DNA of 62,656 nucleotides from Streptomyces endocoffeicus (GCF_016741935.1 NZ_JAERRG010000043.1:1-62656); one strand, 5' to 3'. Positions 40,101 to 49,606 are shown, counted from the stretch's first letter. Numbers and translations are program-made. Notes: generated from the letters alone by a model not told the origin.

Positions 40101-41106
40101 GCAGGCCCTCGGGCGCCGCGAACGCCGAGTCCGGTGGCACCATCGCTCCGTCCAGCACGAGCACCAGATGCGGCTGGTCGAGCAGCGGCTGCCCTTCCCT
40201 GCTGAAGCGGGTACGGCCTTCCAGCCGCCCCCGCAGCAGATCCTCCACCTCGGCGAGGGAGTCGCCGAACAGCCGCCGCGAGCCGGCGCCGTCGAAGGAC
40301 CCCGGCACCTGCGCGTGGGGGAGCCACTTCGTCCACTCCCACTGCTCCGCCGCGCCGGGCGAGGCGACCGTCGCGATGACGAGGTCCTCCGGCGAGTGCA
40401 GGGTGGCCAGTTGGGCGATCAGCGCCCTGGCGATCCCGTGCACCTGCTCCGGAGCTCCGGACACGGTCATGTGGTAGAAGGCGCGCAGCGACACCGCCAT
40501 GGGCAGGTTGTCCAGTGACGCCTGGGTGGCGAGGAAACGCTGCATCGCGCCTGCCGTCAGAGGCTCCAGCTCGTCCACGGTGGCGGTCTCGGGGGCGATG
40601 AGGGGCGTGGAGAGCTGCTGCGTGCCCAGCCCGAGCCGTACCTGAACGAAGTCGTCGTCGGTCAGCCGCCGTTCCCACACCCGGCCGCCTTCGGCGACGA
40701 TCGCCCACAGCTGCTCCGGGGCGGGGTGCAGATAGAACTGGGCGTCGCGCTGCCGCCGGGCCGTGCGCCGTACGGTTCGGCGCGTCTGCGCGAGGTACTT
40801 GAGGTAGTCGCGGCGCATGTCCGCCCGCTGGCCCTGAGAGCCCTGCCGGTGCCGCATGATCATGGCGATGGTCATGGCGAGCGTGGAGAACATCATCATC
40901 ACGCCCATGATCTTCATCATCGGGGCGGCACCCGGCATGAAGAAGTAGACCATCGACGAGCCCATGCCCAGCGTCGGCAGCAGCTGCATCAGCATGCCTT
41001 CTTGCTGCCCGCGCGGCAGTTCCGGGGGTGGCTCGAGGCGGAGTTCCTCGGTCGGCACCTCGGGCGGCAGAGCCCGTGGCTGGCGCTTGACGACGACCTG
41101 GCTCAC
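37156..41106 (-). CDS. eccC: Type VII secretion ATPase EccC, fused form with three ATPase domains
   Basis: I start at GTG 41106 (VSQVVVKRQPRALPPEVPTEEL), with GAGGGA just upstream; ATG 41118 is an alternative. The protein has 1316 aa. Two membrane helices lie at about 43-85. Three FtsK/SpoIIIE domains follow, with Walker A GATGSGKS (472-479), GGPQSGKS (829-836) and GESESGKT (1115-1122). The first has a full Walker B with catalytic Glu (LVLVIDEFSELL). The second reads FLIVDGWGNF, without Glu at that position, and the third VIIDDYELV. This fits the family, where only the first domain drives transport and the last binds the substrate signal. It recognises WXG100 cargo. It is divergent from eccD. 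Confidence 0.96.
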   Translation of the reverse strand: MSQVVVKRQPRALPPEVPTEELRLEPPPELPRGQQEGMLMQLLPTLGMGSSMVYFFMPGAAPMMKIMGVMMMFSTLAMTIAMIMRHRQGSQGQRADMRRDYLKYLAQTRRTVRRTARRQRDAQFYLHPAPEQLWAIVAEGGRVWERRLTDDDFVQVRLGLGTQQLSTPLIAPETATVDELEPLTAGAMQRFLATQASLDNLPMAVSLRAFYHMTVSGAPEQVHGIARALIAQLATLHSPEDLVIATVASPGAAEQWEWTKWLPHAQVPGSFDGAGSRRLFGDSLAEVEDLLRGRLEGRTRFSREGQPLLDQPHLVLVLDGAMVPPDSAFAAPEGLQGVTVIEVVAGELDEPRGGLSIVVRPGKLQLESQVAGYDGIPDSLSVEAAEALARQLAPLRMGGDDDDEPLLANLDFTELLGLGDAGSVDVSRTWRPRSLAERLRVPIGVSEDGSPVMLDLKEAAQEGMGPHGLCVGATGSGKSELLRTLVLGLAVTHSSETLNFVLADFKGGATFAGMSELPHVAAVITNLADDLTLVDRMRDSITGELQRRQELLRSAGNYANMHDYEKARAAGAPLEPLASLVLVIDEFSELLTAKPDFIEMFIQIGRIGRSLGVHLLLASQRLEEGRLRGLETYLSYRIGLRTFSAAESRTALGVPDAYHLPSVPGSGYLKFGTDEMTRFKAAYVSGTYRTGPAQFDSASLPVERRPVLFTAVPVPVTYAALDPERLTAPARPEDDALAETVLDVIVSRIEGQGQPAHQVWLPPLDEAPSMDELLPPLAPTRERGLQSADYARPGGLVVPLGLIDKPFEQRRDILYRDFSGAAGHMLVVGGPQSGKSTLMRTLVTGFALTHTPAEVQFYGLDFGGGGLSAIADLPHVGGVASRLDPEKVRRTIAEVSGVLARREEYFRAKNIDSIGTYRRQRAAGQHADQGWGDVFLIVDGWGNFKAEYDMLEGIVTDIAGRGLGYGVHVVITASRNMEVRASLKDQLLNRLELRLGDTMDSEFDRKVAANVPVGVPGRGQLPEKLHFMGAQPRIDKGNDPDTMTDATTELVRAVSAAWTGPPAPRVRLLPRKLRADELPKGFEYPQHGIAIGIDETNLEPVFVDFETDPFFVIFGESESGKTSLIRLIAKQIIERYGPEEAKIVVGDYRRSLLGVIPDSHLLEYAPIASALELHANALNGLMERRAPKPDITPQQLRDRSWWTGPQFFVIIDDYELVSTSSGNPLAILTENLPFARDVGMRFIIARNSAGASRSMFETFMQRVKELGAQGMVLSGDPGEGDVFGGVRPRPMPPGRGFFVSRKRGVPLTQVGWLPEQ

Positions 41107-41117
41107 CGGATCCCTCA

Positions 41118-41135
41118 TCCCTCCGTACGGAGGGA
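41118..41135. promoter_or_regulatory. 18-bp perfect palindrome in the eccC/eccD intergenic region
   Basis: TCCCTCCGTACGGAGGGA reads the same on both strands. It lies immediately upstream of the eccC start region, so as RNA it would sequester the GGAGGG before the ATG at 41118, and as DNA it could bind a dimeric regulator. Confidence 0.6.
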
Positions 41136-41280
41136 CAGTTCTCGTCCGGCACCCCCGTGGCGACGGCCTCCCTCCGCGAGTCAGCGATCCTATCGACGTA
41201 TCGGCTCCTGAGCCCCGGTAGGGTGGCCGCCGCGCGCATGACACCGGCGATGTCGCAGACCGAACCAGGGGGCCTTACAC

Positions 41281-42738
41281 GTGAGTATGTCCGCAACAAC
41301 CGGTTTCTGCAGGGTGACCGTCGTCGCGCCCGACAGCCGGATCGATGTCGCCCTTCCGGAGGACATCCCTGTCGCCGACGTTTACCCGGAAATCCTGCGC
41401 CTGACGGGGCAGACGCAGCCGGCCGGCGCCCCCACCGGCTATCACCTGGTCCGACGCGACGGCACCGTCCTGGACAGCGGCCGCTCCCTCCTGGCCCAGC
41501 AAGTTCTGGACGGGGAACTGCTGGCGCTGCGGCCCTTCGCCGAGTCGTTGCCCCCGGCCGTCTATGACGATGTGTCCGATGCGATCGCCTCCGCGGTCAC
41601 GCGCGACCGCACGCTGTGGAACGACCGGTTCCTGCGTGCCGCCGGGCTGCTCGGAGGGGCGCTGCTGCTCATCCTCATGGGCTTCGTGCTCTGGTTCGCC
41701 GATCCGGTCAAGCACGACATGCACGGCCTCCCGGGTGTCATCGCCGCCGCCGTCGGCGTGTTGCTGACTTCTCTGGCTGGGGTGCGGGCGCGGGTATACG
41801 AAGACCGAGCCTCCGCCATAGCCCTCGGCCTGTCCGCCCTTCCCCATCTCATGATCGCTGGATCGGGGATCCTGGCCCTGGACGCGGGGGAGGGTGTCGG
41901 ACGACTCCAGTTCTTGCTCGGCTGCGTCACCGTGCTCGTCGGCTCGGCTGTCCTGGTCGTCGTCATGCCCAGCGGCGACGCTCCGTTCGTCGCCGCCGTG
42001 TTCGCGGCGAGCGTCGGGACCCTCGCCACCTTCTGCGAGATCGTCACCGATACCGAGGCCACGGAGACGGCCGCGGTGTGCGCCGTCGTCGCGATCGGAG
42101 TGATCGCCTTCCTGCCGGGTCTGTCGGCTCGAGTCGCCCGTCTGCCCATCGGTTACGCCGCGCCCCACTCCTCGGCCGATGAGCTCGACGCCGGTCCGGA
42201 TGCCGAGCCCCTCGACATTCACCGCATCGCCGCCCAGACCCGTCGCGGCCACGAGATGCTGTTGGGCATGGTCGGTGGCTGCTCGGCTGTCGTCGTCGGT
42301 GCCGCCGCGGTCCTGGGCTTCTCCGATGGCGCGTGGGCGCAGCTCCTCGGGCTCGCGGCCGGTCTGGCGATGCTGCTGCGCGCCCGCCTCTTCCGCTACA
42401 CCGCCCAGGTCGCCGCCGTCTTCGGTGCGGGTCTGCTCGCCCTCGCCCTGCTCGTCCTGGGACTGTCGCTCAACCCACCGGCCGACGCGGTTCTCAAGCT
42501 CCTGACCGAGAACGACCGCGGACCGCTGGACATCCGTACGATCTGGCTCGCCGCGGCCGTGATCGCGGGCGCCGGCTTGATCATCGCTGTCGCGCTGATC
42601 ATTCCGAAGAACGGACTGTCGCCCTTCTGGGGACGTCTGTCCGACCTGGCCGAGAGTGCCTTCCTGCTTGCTCTGGTGCCCCTGTGCCTCGCCGTGCTGG
42701 ACGTCTACAGCTCGGCACGGAGCCTGACCAGTGGCTGA
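41281..42738 (+). CDS. eccD: Type VII secretion membrane protein EccD
   Basis: This 485-aa protein starts at GTG 41281 (ATG 41287 is also possible). Residues about 10-90 form the ubiquitin-like domain (CRVTVVAPDSRIDVALPEDIPVADVYPEIL, GYHLVRRDGTVLDSGRSL). About eleven membrane helices follow from about 120 to the end (for example LLGGALLLILMGFVLWF). EccD forms the membrane channel part of ESX. It is divergent from eccC with 174 bp between them. The kinase-propeller gene begins 66 nt after its stop, so they may be co-transcribed. Confidence 0.94.
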   Translation: MSMSATTGFCRVTVVAPDSRIDVALPEDIPVADVYPEILRLTGQTQPAGAPTGYHLVRRDGTVLDSGRSLLAQQVLDGELLALRPFAESLPPAVYDDVSDAIASAVTRDRTLWNDRFLRAAGLLGGALLLILMGFVLWFADPVKHDMHGLPGVIAAAVGVLLTSLAGVRARVYEDRASAIALGLSALPHLMIAGSGILALDAGEGVGRLQFLLGCVTVLVGSAVLVVVMPSGDAPFVAAVFAASVGTLATFCEIVTDTEATETAAVCAVVAIGVIAFLPGLSARVARLPIGYAAPHSSADELDAGPDAEPLDIHRIAAQTRRGHEMLLGMVGGCSAVVVGAAAVLGFSDGAWAQLLGLAAGLAMLLRARLFRYTAQVAAVFGAGLLALALLVLGLSLNPPADAVLKLLTENDRGPLDIRTIWLAAAVIAGAGLIIAVALIIPKNGLSPFWGRLSDLAESAFLLALVPLCLAVLDVYSSARSLTSG

Positions 42739-42804
42739 GTGCCTGGCCCTTCCTCCGGGAGGGGCGCCCACCGTACGGCTGCCCGGGGAGTTCGGGAGGC
42801 GTGG

Positions 42805-45255
42805 GTGGAACCGCTGAGCGAGGACGACCCGCGGCGGCTCGGGCCGTATCACATCATCGCCAAGCTGGCTCCTGGTGAGGAAGACCCGGCGGAGGCCGCC
42901 CGCCTCTTTCTCGCTCGCAGTGCCGGTGGGGTCCGTACGGTGCTCATCAGCACGCCGTCTGCCGAGTTCGCCGAGGACGCGGCGTACCGCAGCCGCTTTC
43001 TGACGGAGGCGGAGGGCGCCCGACGGCTTGCCGGCGCTTGGCCGCTTGCCCGGCTCGCCCCCGTCGAGATCTCCGACAGTGCGCCCGAACCCCCGTGGAG
43101 CGCGTTTCCGTACCGCCCGATGCTGCCGCTGCCGGGCGTGTTGCAGATGTGTGGGGGGCCGCTTCCGGTCCGGACCTTACGTGCGCTGGGAGCGGCCCTG
43201 GCCGAGACGCTGGCGGAGATCCACCGGGCGGGCTTCACCCACGCGGGGATCGCGCCGGGGACCGTCTTCGTGACGAGTGACGGGCCGTGGCTGGGAGGTT
43301 TCGGCGCGGTACGGGCAGCGGGACCCGACGGGCAGAGTCGAGTGGGGCTTTCCGGGTTGGCCGCCGACGCCCTGCCTCCGGAGCAGATCGCGGGCGGGCG
43401 CCCACGGCCGCTGGGGGACGTCTACGCGCTGGGCGCGGTGCTGGCGTACGCGGCGACCGGGCGGCGGCTGTCCGAGGCGGGCGATCTGCCGGAGGAGCTG
43501 AGGAGCATCGTGCTCCCGTGTCTCGCTCCGGACCCGGCGGAGCGCCCGACGGCGGCGGCGCTGGTGGACGGGCTGACCCGGGGCGTGCGGTTCCCGCTGT
43601 CGGCGAGCGTGACGGCGGCGTCCTCGGGGCCCACGCCGACGGTGCTCGACAGCGGGTCCGCGGGTCCGCCCGCGGCCATGCCGGCCGGTGGGCCAGGTTC
43701 GACCGCGGTGGACGGGGGCCTTGGCAGGGCGGCGGCGCTGCTGAGCCCCGGCTGGCTGCCGGCACCGGTGGTCGTCGCACTGGCCGAGCAGTCCGCGGCG
43801 ACGCTGGCGGCGGAAGTCGAGCCGGAAGTCGAGCCGGCGGAAGCGGAGTCGGCGGTGCGCACGCCGCTGAAGCTGAAGGAGGGCGCGCCGAACCCGGGAG
43901 AGACACCGGGCGCGCCGGACCCCATCGCCGCGGGCCGGGGTGACATGCCCGGCGCCCCGCATGCGCCGACCCGCCTGCCGGACGGCGCCGGCGTCACCGG
44001 GAGTCCGCCTCGGCCGGATGCCGCACGGCCCTCCAGGCGAGCCCTGCTCGTCGGGGCGGCCTCTGGTTCGGCCGGTCTCGCGCTCGGCGGCGGTGCGATG
44101 TGGATGGCGACCGCCGAGGACGACCCTCTGCCGCCCACCCCGGCCGAGCGCCTGGCAGCGGCCAACCACTCCCGTCGTCGGCTCGCAGGCGCCCCGCCCA
44201 CACCGCTGTGGCGCCATGACATCGCCGGTGGGCCACCGACACACCCCCCGCTCATCTGGTCGGACAAGGTCGCCGTCGTCGCGAACGACGCGGCCGTCAC
44301 CGGAATCGACCTCCGTACGGGCAAGCGACTCTGGACGCAGGACGACGTCCGCCCCAGGGGACGGCTTCTGCCCATCGGTAAGGATTCGATCCTGGTCCCG
44401 GGTGACGGGCTCGCCGCGCTGTCCGCCGAAACCGGCGACATCCAGTGGTGGCCGAAGAGCTTCCGGCCGGGTGGACGCACTCCGTACGCCGCCCTGCTGG
44501 CGGTGGAAGGCGGGACCGTCTGGCTCGCGGCGGGCCGCCGGGGGAGCGGCGCGGCCGACGATGGTCTCGTGATCGCCTATGACCTCGCCGGGCGGGAAGA
44601 GCTCTGGCGCGGCCCGTTGCCCGGGGGCTTCGACGAGGGGTACCTGACGAAGGACACCCTCGTCGTGCGGGGCGAGATGTTCCTGGCCTTCGACCGGGAA
44701 CGAGGGACACGCCGGTGGCGGCGGTCCTATGAGGGCGTGACCGCCGGACGGCCGGTGACCACCGATGGCCGTGACACCCTCATCGCCGCTGTCAGCACCA
44801 CCTTGCGCGGATACGGCTTGGCGGACGGCGGCGGCTCCGCGTGGAGCGTGACGGCCAAGGGCGAGGCCGGATCCGGGCGCACCGCCGACTTCGGCGCTCC
44901 GGTCGTGCACGGCGACGTCGTGTACGCCGCCGACGGAGGCTACGCGGTCCACGCGCTGTCGACGGCCACGGGAGAGGTGCGCTGGCAGCGGACCTACGCC
45001 TTCGCGATGAAGACGCTGTCCGGAGCGCGTACACCCGACACGGCCGTGGATCCGTCCGGACGCACGGTGCTCACGGCGAACGACGTGGAAGTCGACGCTT
45101 TCGACGCCGAGGACGGCGCCCTGCGGTGGCGCTTCATGGACCTCGGTGCCGCGGCGGACAAGGGATCCGTCACGGCGCGGCGCCGGGTGGCCGTGACGGA
45201 CGGCCTGGCTGTCGTCACCAGCGGGAGAAGCGTCTACGCCGTGCCGTTGAGCTGA
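42805..45255 (+). CDS. Pseudokinase - membrane helix - PQQ-like propeller protein 1
   Basis: I start at GTG 42805 (VEPLSEDDPRRLGPYHII), behind GGGAGG, because the three paralogues begin the same way; an earlier GTG at 42739 exists. The protein has 816 aa. The kinase-fold domain (about 10-270) keeps the framework (LRALGAALAETLAEIH, GDVYALGAVLAYAATGRR). The catalytic loop, however, reads HAGIAPGTVF (H146-A-G instead of HRD) and DFG is GFG (165-167); the Gly-rich loop is also lost. After a linker comes one helix (about 413-435) and then the extracellular propeller (GIDLRTGKRLWTQD, LSAETGDIQWWPK, LSTATGEVRWQRT). It is probably a receptor lacking kinase activity that pairs with the active paralogues. 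Confidence 0.8.
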   Translation: MEPLSEDDPRRLGPYHIIAKLAPGEEDPAEAARLFLARSAGGVRTVLISTPSAEFAEDAAYRSRFLTEAEGARRLAGAWPLARLAPVEISDSAPEPPWSAFPYRPMLPLPGVLQMCGGPLPVRTLRALGAALAETLAEIHRAGFTHAGIAPGTVFVTSDGPWLGGFGAVRAAGPDGQSRVGLSGLAADALPPEQIAGGRPRPLGDVYALGAVLAYAATGRRLSEAGDLPEELRSIVLPCLAPDPAERPTAAALVDGLTRGVRFPLSASVTAASSGPTPTVLDSGSAGPPAAMPAGGPGSTAVDGGLGRAAALLSPGWLPAPVVVALAEQSAATLAAEVEPEVEPAEAESAVRTPLKLKEGAPNPGETPGAPDPIAAGRGDMPGAPHAPTRLPDGAGVTGSPPRPDAARPSRRALLVGAASGSAGLALGGGAMWMATAEDDPLPPTPAERLAAANHSRRRLAGAPPTPLWRHDIAGGPPTHPPLIWSDKVAVVANDAAVTGIDLRTGKRLWTQDDVRPRGRLLPIGKDSILVPGDGLAALSAETGDIQWWPKSFRPGGRTPYAALLAVEGGTVWLAAGRRGSGAADDGLVIAYDLAGREELWRGPLPGGFDEGYLTKDTLVVRGEMFLAFDRERGTRRWRRSYEGVTAGRPVTTDGRDTLIAAVSTTLRGYGLADGGGSAWSVTAKGEAGSGRTADFGAPVVHGDVVYAADGGYAVHALSTATGEVRWQRTYAFAMKTLSGARTPDTAVDPSGRTVLTANDVEVDAFDAEDGALRWRFMDLGAAADKGSVTARRRVAVTDGLAVVTSGRSVYAVPLS

Positions 45256-45278
45256 GCCACGGCTGTCCGGAGGAGCGA

Positions 45279-47402
45279 ATGGAACCGCAGCGATTGGCCG
45301 AACCGTCGCGGCTCGGCCCGTACCGCATCATCGGCACGCTGGACGCCGGTGGGCAGGCCGATGACGCGCGCCGCCGTATCGCCAGGGACGACCGCACCGG
45401 CCGCACGGCCGTGTTGATGCTGCCGCACGAAACCCTCGCCGACGACCCCGGATACCGGGTGCGGTTCCGGTCGGAGGGTGAGAACTCCCGTCGCCTGACC
45501 GGGGGTTGCGCGGCTCCCGTGATCGATGTCGCCGGGCCGGACGCGGATCTCCCCTGGGTCGCCTACGCCTGCTTTCCCGCCCTGCCGCTTCCCACAGCGG
45601 TGGCCGCGTGCGACGGTCCGCTGCCCGAACCCACGGTGCGCGCGCTCGGCGCGGTGCTCGCTCACGCCCTCGCCAACTGGCATGCCGGCGGCCTCGTTCA
45701 CGCCGGGATCTCGCCGCAGGCCACGCTGCTCATGAGGGATGGACCCCGGCTGACCGGGTACGGGCTGGCGCGAGCGGCGGTGCTGAACGGTCCGGGCCGT
45801 GGCGCGTCGCTCGGAGTCGATGCCTTCACCCTGTCGCCGGAGCAGCGAGCGGGTGAACGGCCCAGCCCGGCGGGGGATGTCTACGCGCTGGGCGCCGTGC
45901 TGTGCTACGCCGCGACGGGCCGCCGAGACGTGGCCGAGGGGACGCGCGCGGCACTGCCGGACGGGCTGAGAGAGCTGCTCGCGGTCTGTCTCGCGCAGGA
46001 TCCCGGGCAGCGGCCCCGGCCGGGCACGGTGGCCCGGGAGCTCCGGGCGGCGTCGGCGCCTGATGCCGTCGGCCGACTACCCGATGCCGTGGCGATGGCC
46101 CTTGCCCGGCAGGCCGCGGCCTATCCGGCGCAGGCTCCCATGGCTGCCCACGCGCTCACTGAGGAGGGGGCTGCCACCCCACCGCCGGGTCGCTCCCGGC
46201 GCGCCGTGGTCGTCGGCGGCCTCTCCGGAGCGGTCGGTCTCGCACTCGGAGCGGGCGGAGTGGCCGGCTGGCGGGCGGTCGGCGAGGGGACGGGATCGCG
46301 AGAGACGTCCGCTCGGCGCGGGATCGCGCCCGCTCCGCTGTGGCGTCACGACCTCGGGAGCGAGCCACAGCAGCCACCGCTGCTCTGGCGCGGCAAAACC
46401 GCCCTCGTCTGGACCACCGACTCCGTGACCGCGCTCAATCTCCGGACCGGCAAGAAGATCTGGTCGCGCGACAAGCTCTATCCCATGTCCGCCCTCACGC
46501 TTCTCGGCAACGGCACTTTCGTCTCCCCGGACACCTCGGCCTTCTCCGTGGTCTCGCTCGCCACGGGCCGCATCAAGGGGGTGGAGCGGCGGTATGACGG
46601 AGTGGAGGGCCCGGCGATCTACCAATTCCTCGGGGCTGACAAGGACATCTGCTGGTTCCTGACCAGGAAGTACGCGAGTGGGGGCACGGGGACGGAGGAC
46701 CACGCGGTGGTCTGCTACGACTCCGCGCGGCGCAAGGAGATATGGCGTGCGCCGCTCCCCGCTCCGTATCAGGGAGACGGCAACACCACCGCGCTTCTGC
46801 TCAGCACCATGCTCATCCTGCCGAGCCAAGGGGACGACGGCGAGAACACCTCCTCGTATCTGGCCCTCGACCGCCGCAGCGGTCGGAAGCTGTGGACGCG
46901 AAAATTCGCCGGGATGAAGGACGAGAGCGCCGAGCAGCGCCTGGTGACTCCGGGAGATCTCCTGGTCTCCTGCGACGAACACATGCTGAGGGGGTACCAC
47001 CTCGCCGGCGGTAAGGAGCGCTGGCGGGTCAAGACCAAGGGGAGGGTGTCCGGCACTCCGGCCGCTCATGGGCAGGCGGTGTACGCCACCGACTCCCGCG
47101 CCACCACCTATGCCATCGATGTGCGCAGCGGCAGCACGCGTTGGCGGCGCCGCAGTGCCGCCCCCTTGGAATCCTCGTGGACGAGGGGCGACACCGCGGT
47201 CAGCCACTCGGGCGCCACGGTCTTCCAGGTGACCGACGCGGAGATCGAGGCCCTGGACGCGGCGGACGGCTCGCTGCGGTGGCGGTCGGCACTCGCCGGG
47301 AAGGGCCAACAAGCCGCCGCGCCGGGCCAGGTCGTGGGCGTCGCACCCGGAATCGTCCTCGTCCTGAACGGCACCATCCTCTACGCCCTGCCAGTGGACT
47401 GA
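45279..47402 (+). CDS. Pseudokinase - membrane helix - PQQ-like propeller protein 2
   Basis: This 707-aa protein starts at ATG 45279 with GGAGGAG at 45269, 23 nt after the preceding gene. The kinase-like domain begins SRLGPYRIIGTLDAGGQ. The catalytic loop reads HAGISPQATLL (H141-A-G) and the DFG position is GYG (160-162). The nucleotide-binding Gly loop and the VAIK lysine are unrecognisable. It retains GDVYALGAVLCYAATGRR. A single helix at about 308-330 leads to a propeller with blades ending LNLRTGKKIWSRD, LDRRSGRKLWTRK, YHLAGGKERWRVK and IDVRSGSTRWRRR. Like its left neighbour it must be non-catalytic by family rules. Confidence 0.8.
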   Translation: MEPQRLAEPSRLGPYRIIGTLDAGGQADDARRRIARDDRTGRTAVLMLPHETLADDPGYRVRFRSEGENSRRLTGGCAAPVIDVAGPDADLPWVAYACFPALPLPTAVAACDGPLPEPTVRALGAVLAHALANWHAGGLVHAGISPQATLLMRDGPRLTGYGLARAAVLNGPGRGASLGVDAFTLSPEQRAGERPSPAGDVYALGAVLCYAATGRRDVAEGTRAALPDGLRELLAVCLAQDPGQRPRPGTVARELRAASAPDAVGRLPDAVAMALARQAAAYPAQAPMAAHALTEEGAATPPPGRSRRAVVVGGLSGAVGLALGAGGVAGWRAVGEGTGSRETSARRGIAPAPLWRHDLGSEPQQPPLLWRGKTALVWTTDSVTALNLRTGKKIWSRDKLYPMSALTLLGNGTFVSPDTSAFSVVSLATGRIKGVERRYDGVEGPAIYQFLGADKDICWFLTRKYASGGTGTEDHAVVCYDSARRKEIWRAPLPAPYQGDGNTTALLLSTMLILPSQGDDGENTSSYLALDRRSGRKLWTRKFAGMKDESAEQRLVTPGDLLVSCDEHMLRGYHLAGGKERWRVKTKGRVSGTPAAHGQAVYATDSRATTYAIDVRSGSTRWRRRSAAPLESSWTRGDTAVSHSGATVFQVTDAEIEALDAADGSLRWRSALAGKGQQAAAPGQVVGVAPGIVLVLNGTILYALPVD

Positions 47403-47413
47403 TACGGATACCG

Positions 47414-49606
47414 ATGGTCTCTCCCCTCACCCACGACGATCCGCAAGCCCTCGGTTCGTACACCCTTCTCGCCCGGCTCGGCGGCGGCGGAATGGGCACG
47501 GTCTATCTGGGCCGCTCGCCCAAGGGGCGGATGGTCGCCCTCAAGACGGTGCACACGCACTACGCCGAGCAGGCCGAATTCCGCACCCGGTTCCAGCTGG
47601 AGACCGACGCGGCACGCGTCATCGGCGGACAGTACGGCGCACGGGTCATCGACGCCGATCCGCTGGCCCCAACGCCTTGGCTGGCCACCGAATACGTCCT
47701 CGGCCCGCCGCTCGACGACGCGGTCGCCCTCGCCGGGCCGCTGCCCGAGCAGGCCGTACGGGCGCTGGGAGCCGCCCTGTGCGACGCGCTCGCTCAGCTG
47801 CACCGGTCCGATGTGGTCCACCGCGACCTCAAGCCCTCCAACATCCTGGTGACCGCACTCGGCCCCAAGGTCATCGACTTCGGCATCGCCCGCGCGGTGG
47901 GCGACGACCGGCTCACCCGTACGGGCGCGGCGGCCGGAACGCCCGCCTATATGTCGCCCGAACAGGTCTCCGGTGGTGAACACACCGCCGCGGGCGATGT
48001 GTTCGCCCTCGCCGGAGTGCTCGTCTTCGTGGCCACCGGCCGCCCGCCCTTCGGCGGCGGACAGCCCGCCGATCTGCTCTACCGGGTGCGGTACACCGAC
48101 CCCGACCTGTCCGGGCTGCCGGGGGAATTGCGCACCGTACTGGAGCCGTGTTTCGCCAAGGACCCCCGGCGGCGGCCCGGCACCGTGGAACTGGGGGAGC
48201 GGCTCCGCACGGGCACGCATCACGCGGGTGACCTCCGGCGGTTCGCGGACCAGTTGCCGGACCTGGTCCTCGCGGAGATCGCCCGGCGCTGCACGGCCGT
48301 ATGGGAGGCCCAGCCCAGCAGGCTCCCGGCTCCCCGGGAGGCGGAGCACCGCACCGAAACCGCTGGGCCGCGGCGGCTGGGAGCCGCGCTCTCCCGGCGG
48401 AAGCTGATCGCGGCAGTGGGCGGCGGCGCGCTCGTCGCCGGTGGGGTGGCCGGGGCGTGGGCCTGGCTCGGCCCGGAGGAATCCAACGGCGGTACGGCCG
48501 CGTCGCCCCGCTCCACCCGCCGCCCCGCCGGTGTGGGCCCGCGTCTGGTGTGGAAGATGTCCGTCCCCGAGGCGACCACGGACCTCGAGGCCCTGATCGT
48601 CGGTGACCATGTCGTCATCGTCCACGACAACGGGTTCCTGTGCGTGGACGCGAAGACCGGCGAGAAGCGCGGGGAGAGCGACCGGACCGTCCCCGTCGTC
48701 GTCGACGGGGACCGGCTCCTCGCCTGTGAGGCGGACGACCAGAGTGGCGCCACCGCGATCGCTCCCGTCGACCTCGAGACGGGCAATCTCAAGACCCCGA
48801 TCGCTCGCACCGGCTCCTTGGGCCTCGAACCGAAACTCCTCGCGGTGATGGCCGGCACCTTGTTCGCCGAGGGATTTGCGAAGGGCGGAGAGAAGCGTCT
48901 GGCCGTCAACCTGCGTACGGGGAAGCGGCTCTGGGCCCGTGCCATCGCCCCGGGTACCAGCGACCCCATCGCCGCGGCGTCCGCCGGTGCCACACTCCTG
49001 CGCTTCTCGGGGGACGAGGCCATCGCCGTCGACCCGCACAGCGGGGCCCAGCGCTGGTCGAAGCGGATTCCGCTCGGATCCGACGCGGTGATCTCCCTGG
49101 ACAGGGCCTTCGCTGCCACCGACGATCACGTGTTCACCGGTGGTCGGGAGCTCCTCGCGCTGCGCACCACCGATGGCGCGACCGCATGGCGGTTCGGCGC
49201 GGAGCGCACATCCAGGGAGAGCTACGACCCGCGGATGGAGCACTACGGCCCGCCGGTCGTCAAGGACGGTGTGGTCTACAGCGTCGAGCGGAGGAACGGC
49301 CTCGTCGCCCTGGACGCGAAGAGCGGGCGGCTGCTGTGGCAGGAGAAGGGGGCAGCCGACCAGACGGCCTCCTCCGAAGCCTATGAATCCACTCCGGTCG
49401 TCGGCGAGAGGTACTTCTACGCCTCGCCGGAGAAGGACCGCTGGGCCAGAGCCGTCGACCTCCGCACCCATCGCACGGCATGGACCTTCCAGGGGCCCTC
49501 CGGTGACAAGGACGGCATGTCCGCCTCCGTGATGCGGGCGCACGGCCGCGCAGGTCTGGTCGTCATCACCAATGGCAAGACCGTCTGCGCCATCCCGCTG
49601 GAATGA
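47414..49606 (+). CDS. Ser/Thr protein kinase with extracellular PQQ-like propeller 3 (active)
   Basis: This 730-aa protein starts at ATG 47414, 11 nt after the previous stop; the ribosome site is weak. The kinase is complete: LGGGGMGTVYLGR, VALK with Lys44, VHRDLKPSN with Asp138, IDFG with Asp155, and GTPAYMSPEQ. This is a Hanks-type PknB-like kinase. One helix at about 330-350 precedes the extracellular propeller (CVDAKTGEKRGESD, VNLRTGKRLWAR, ALRTTDGATAWRFG). It should sense an outside signal and phosphorylate inner proteins; ESX components or the two pseudokinases are candidate partners, by neighbourhood only. Confidence 0.9.
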   Translation: MVSPLTHDDPQALGSYTLLARLGGGGMGTVYLGRSPKGRMVALKTVHTHYAEQAEFRTRFQLETDAARVIGGQYGARVIDADPLAPTPWLATEYVLGPPLDDAVALAGPLPEQAVRALGAALCDALAQLHRSDVVHRDLKPSNILVTALGPKVIDFGIARAVGDDRLTRTGAAAGTPAYMSPEQVSGGEHTAAGDVFALAGVLVFVATGRPPFGGGQPADLLYRVRYTDPDLSGLPGELRTVLEPCFAKDPRRRPGTVELGERLRTGTHHAGDLRRFADQLPDLVLAEIARRCTAVWEAQPSRLPAPREAEHRTETAGPRRLGAALSRRKLIAAVGGGALVAGGVAGAWAWLGPEESNGGTAASPRSTRRPAGVGPRLVWKMSVPEATTDLEALIVGDHVVIVHDNGFLCVDAKTGEKRGESDRTVPVVVDGDRLLACEADDQSGATAIAPVDLETGNLKTPIARTGSLGLEPKLLAVMAGTLFAEGFAKGGEKRLAVNLRTGKRLWARAIAPGTSDPIAAASAGATLLRFSGDEAIAVDPHSGAQRWSKRIPLGSDAVISLDRAFAATDDHVFTGGRELLALRTTDGATAWRFGAERTSRESYDPRMEHYGPPVVKDGVVYSVERRNGLVALDAKSGRLLWQEKGAADQTASSEAYESTPVVGERYFYASPEKDRWARAVDLRTHRTAWTFQGPSGDKDGMSASVMRAHGRAGLVVITNGKTVCAIPLE

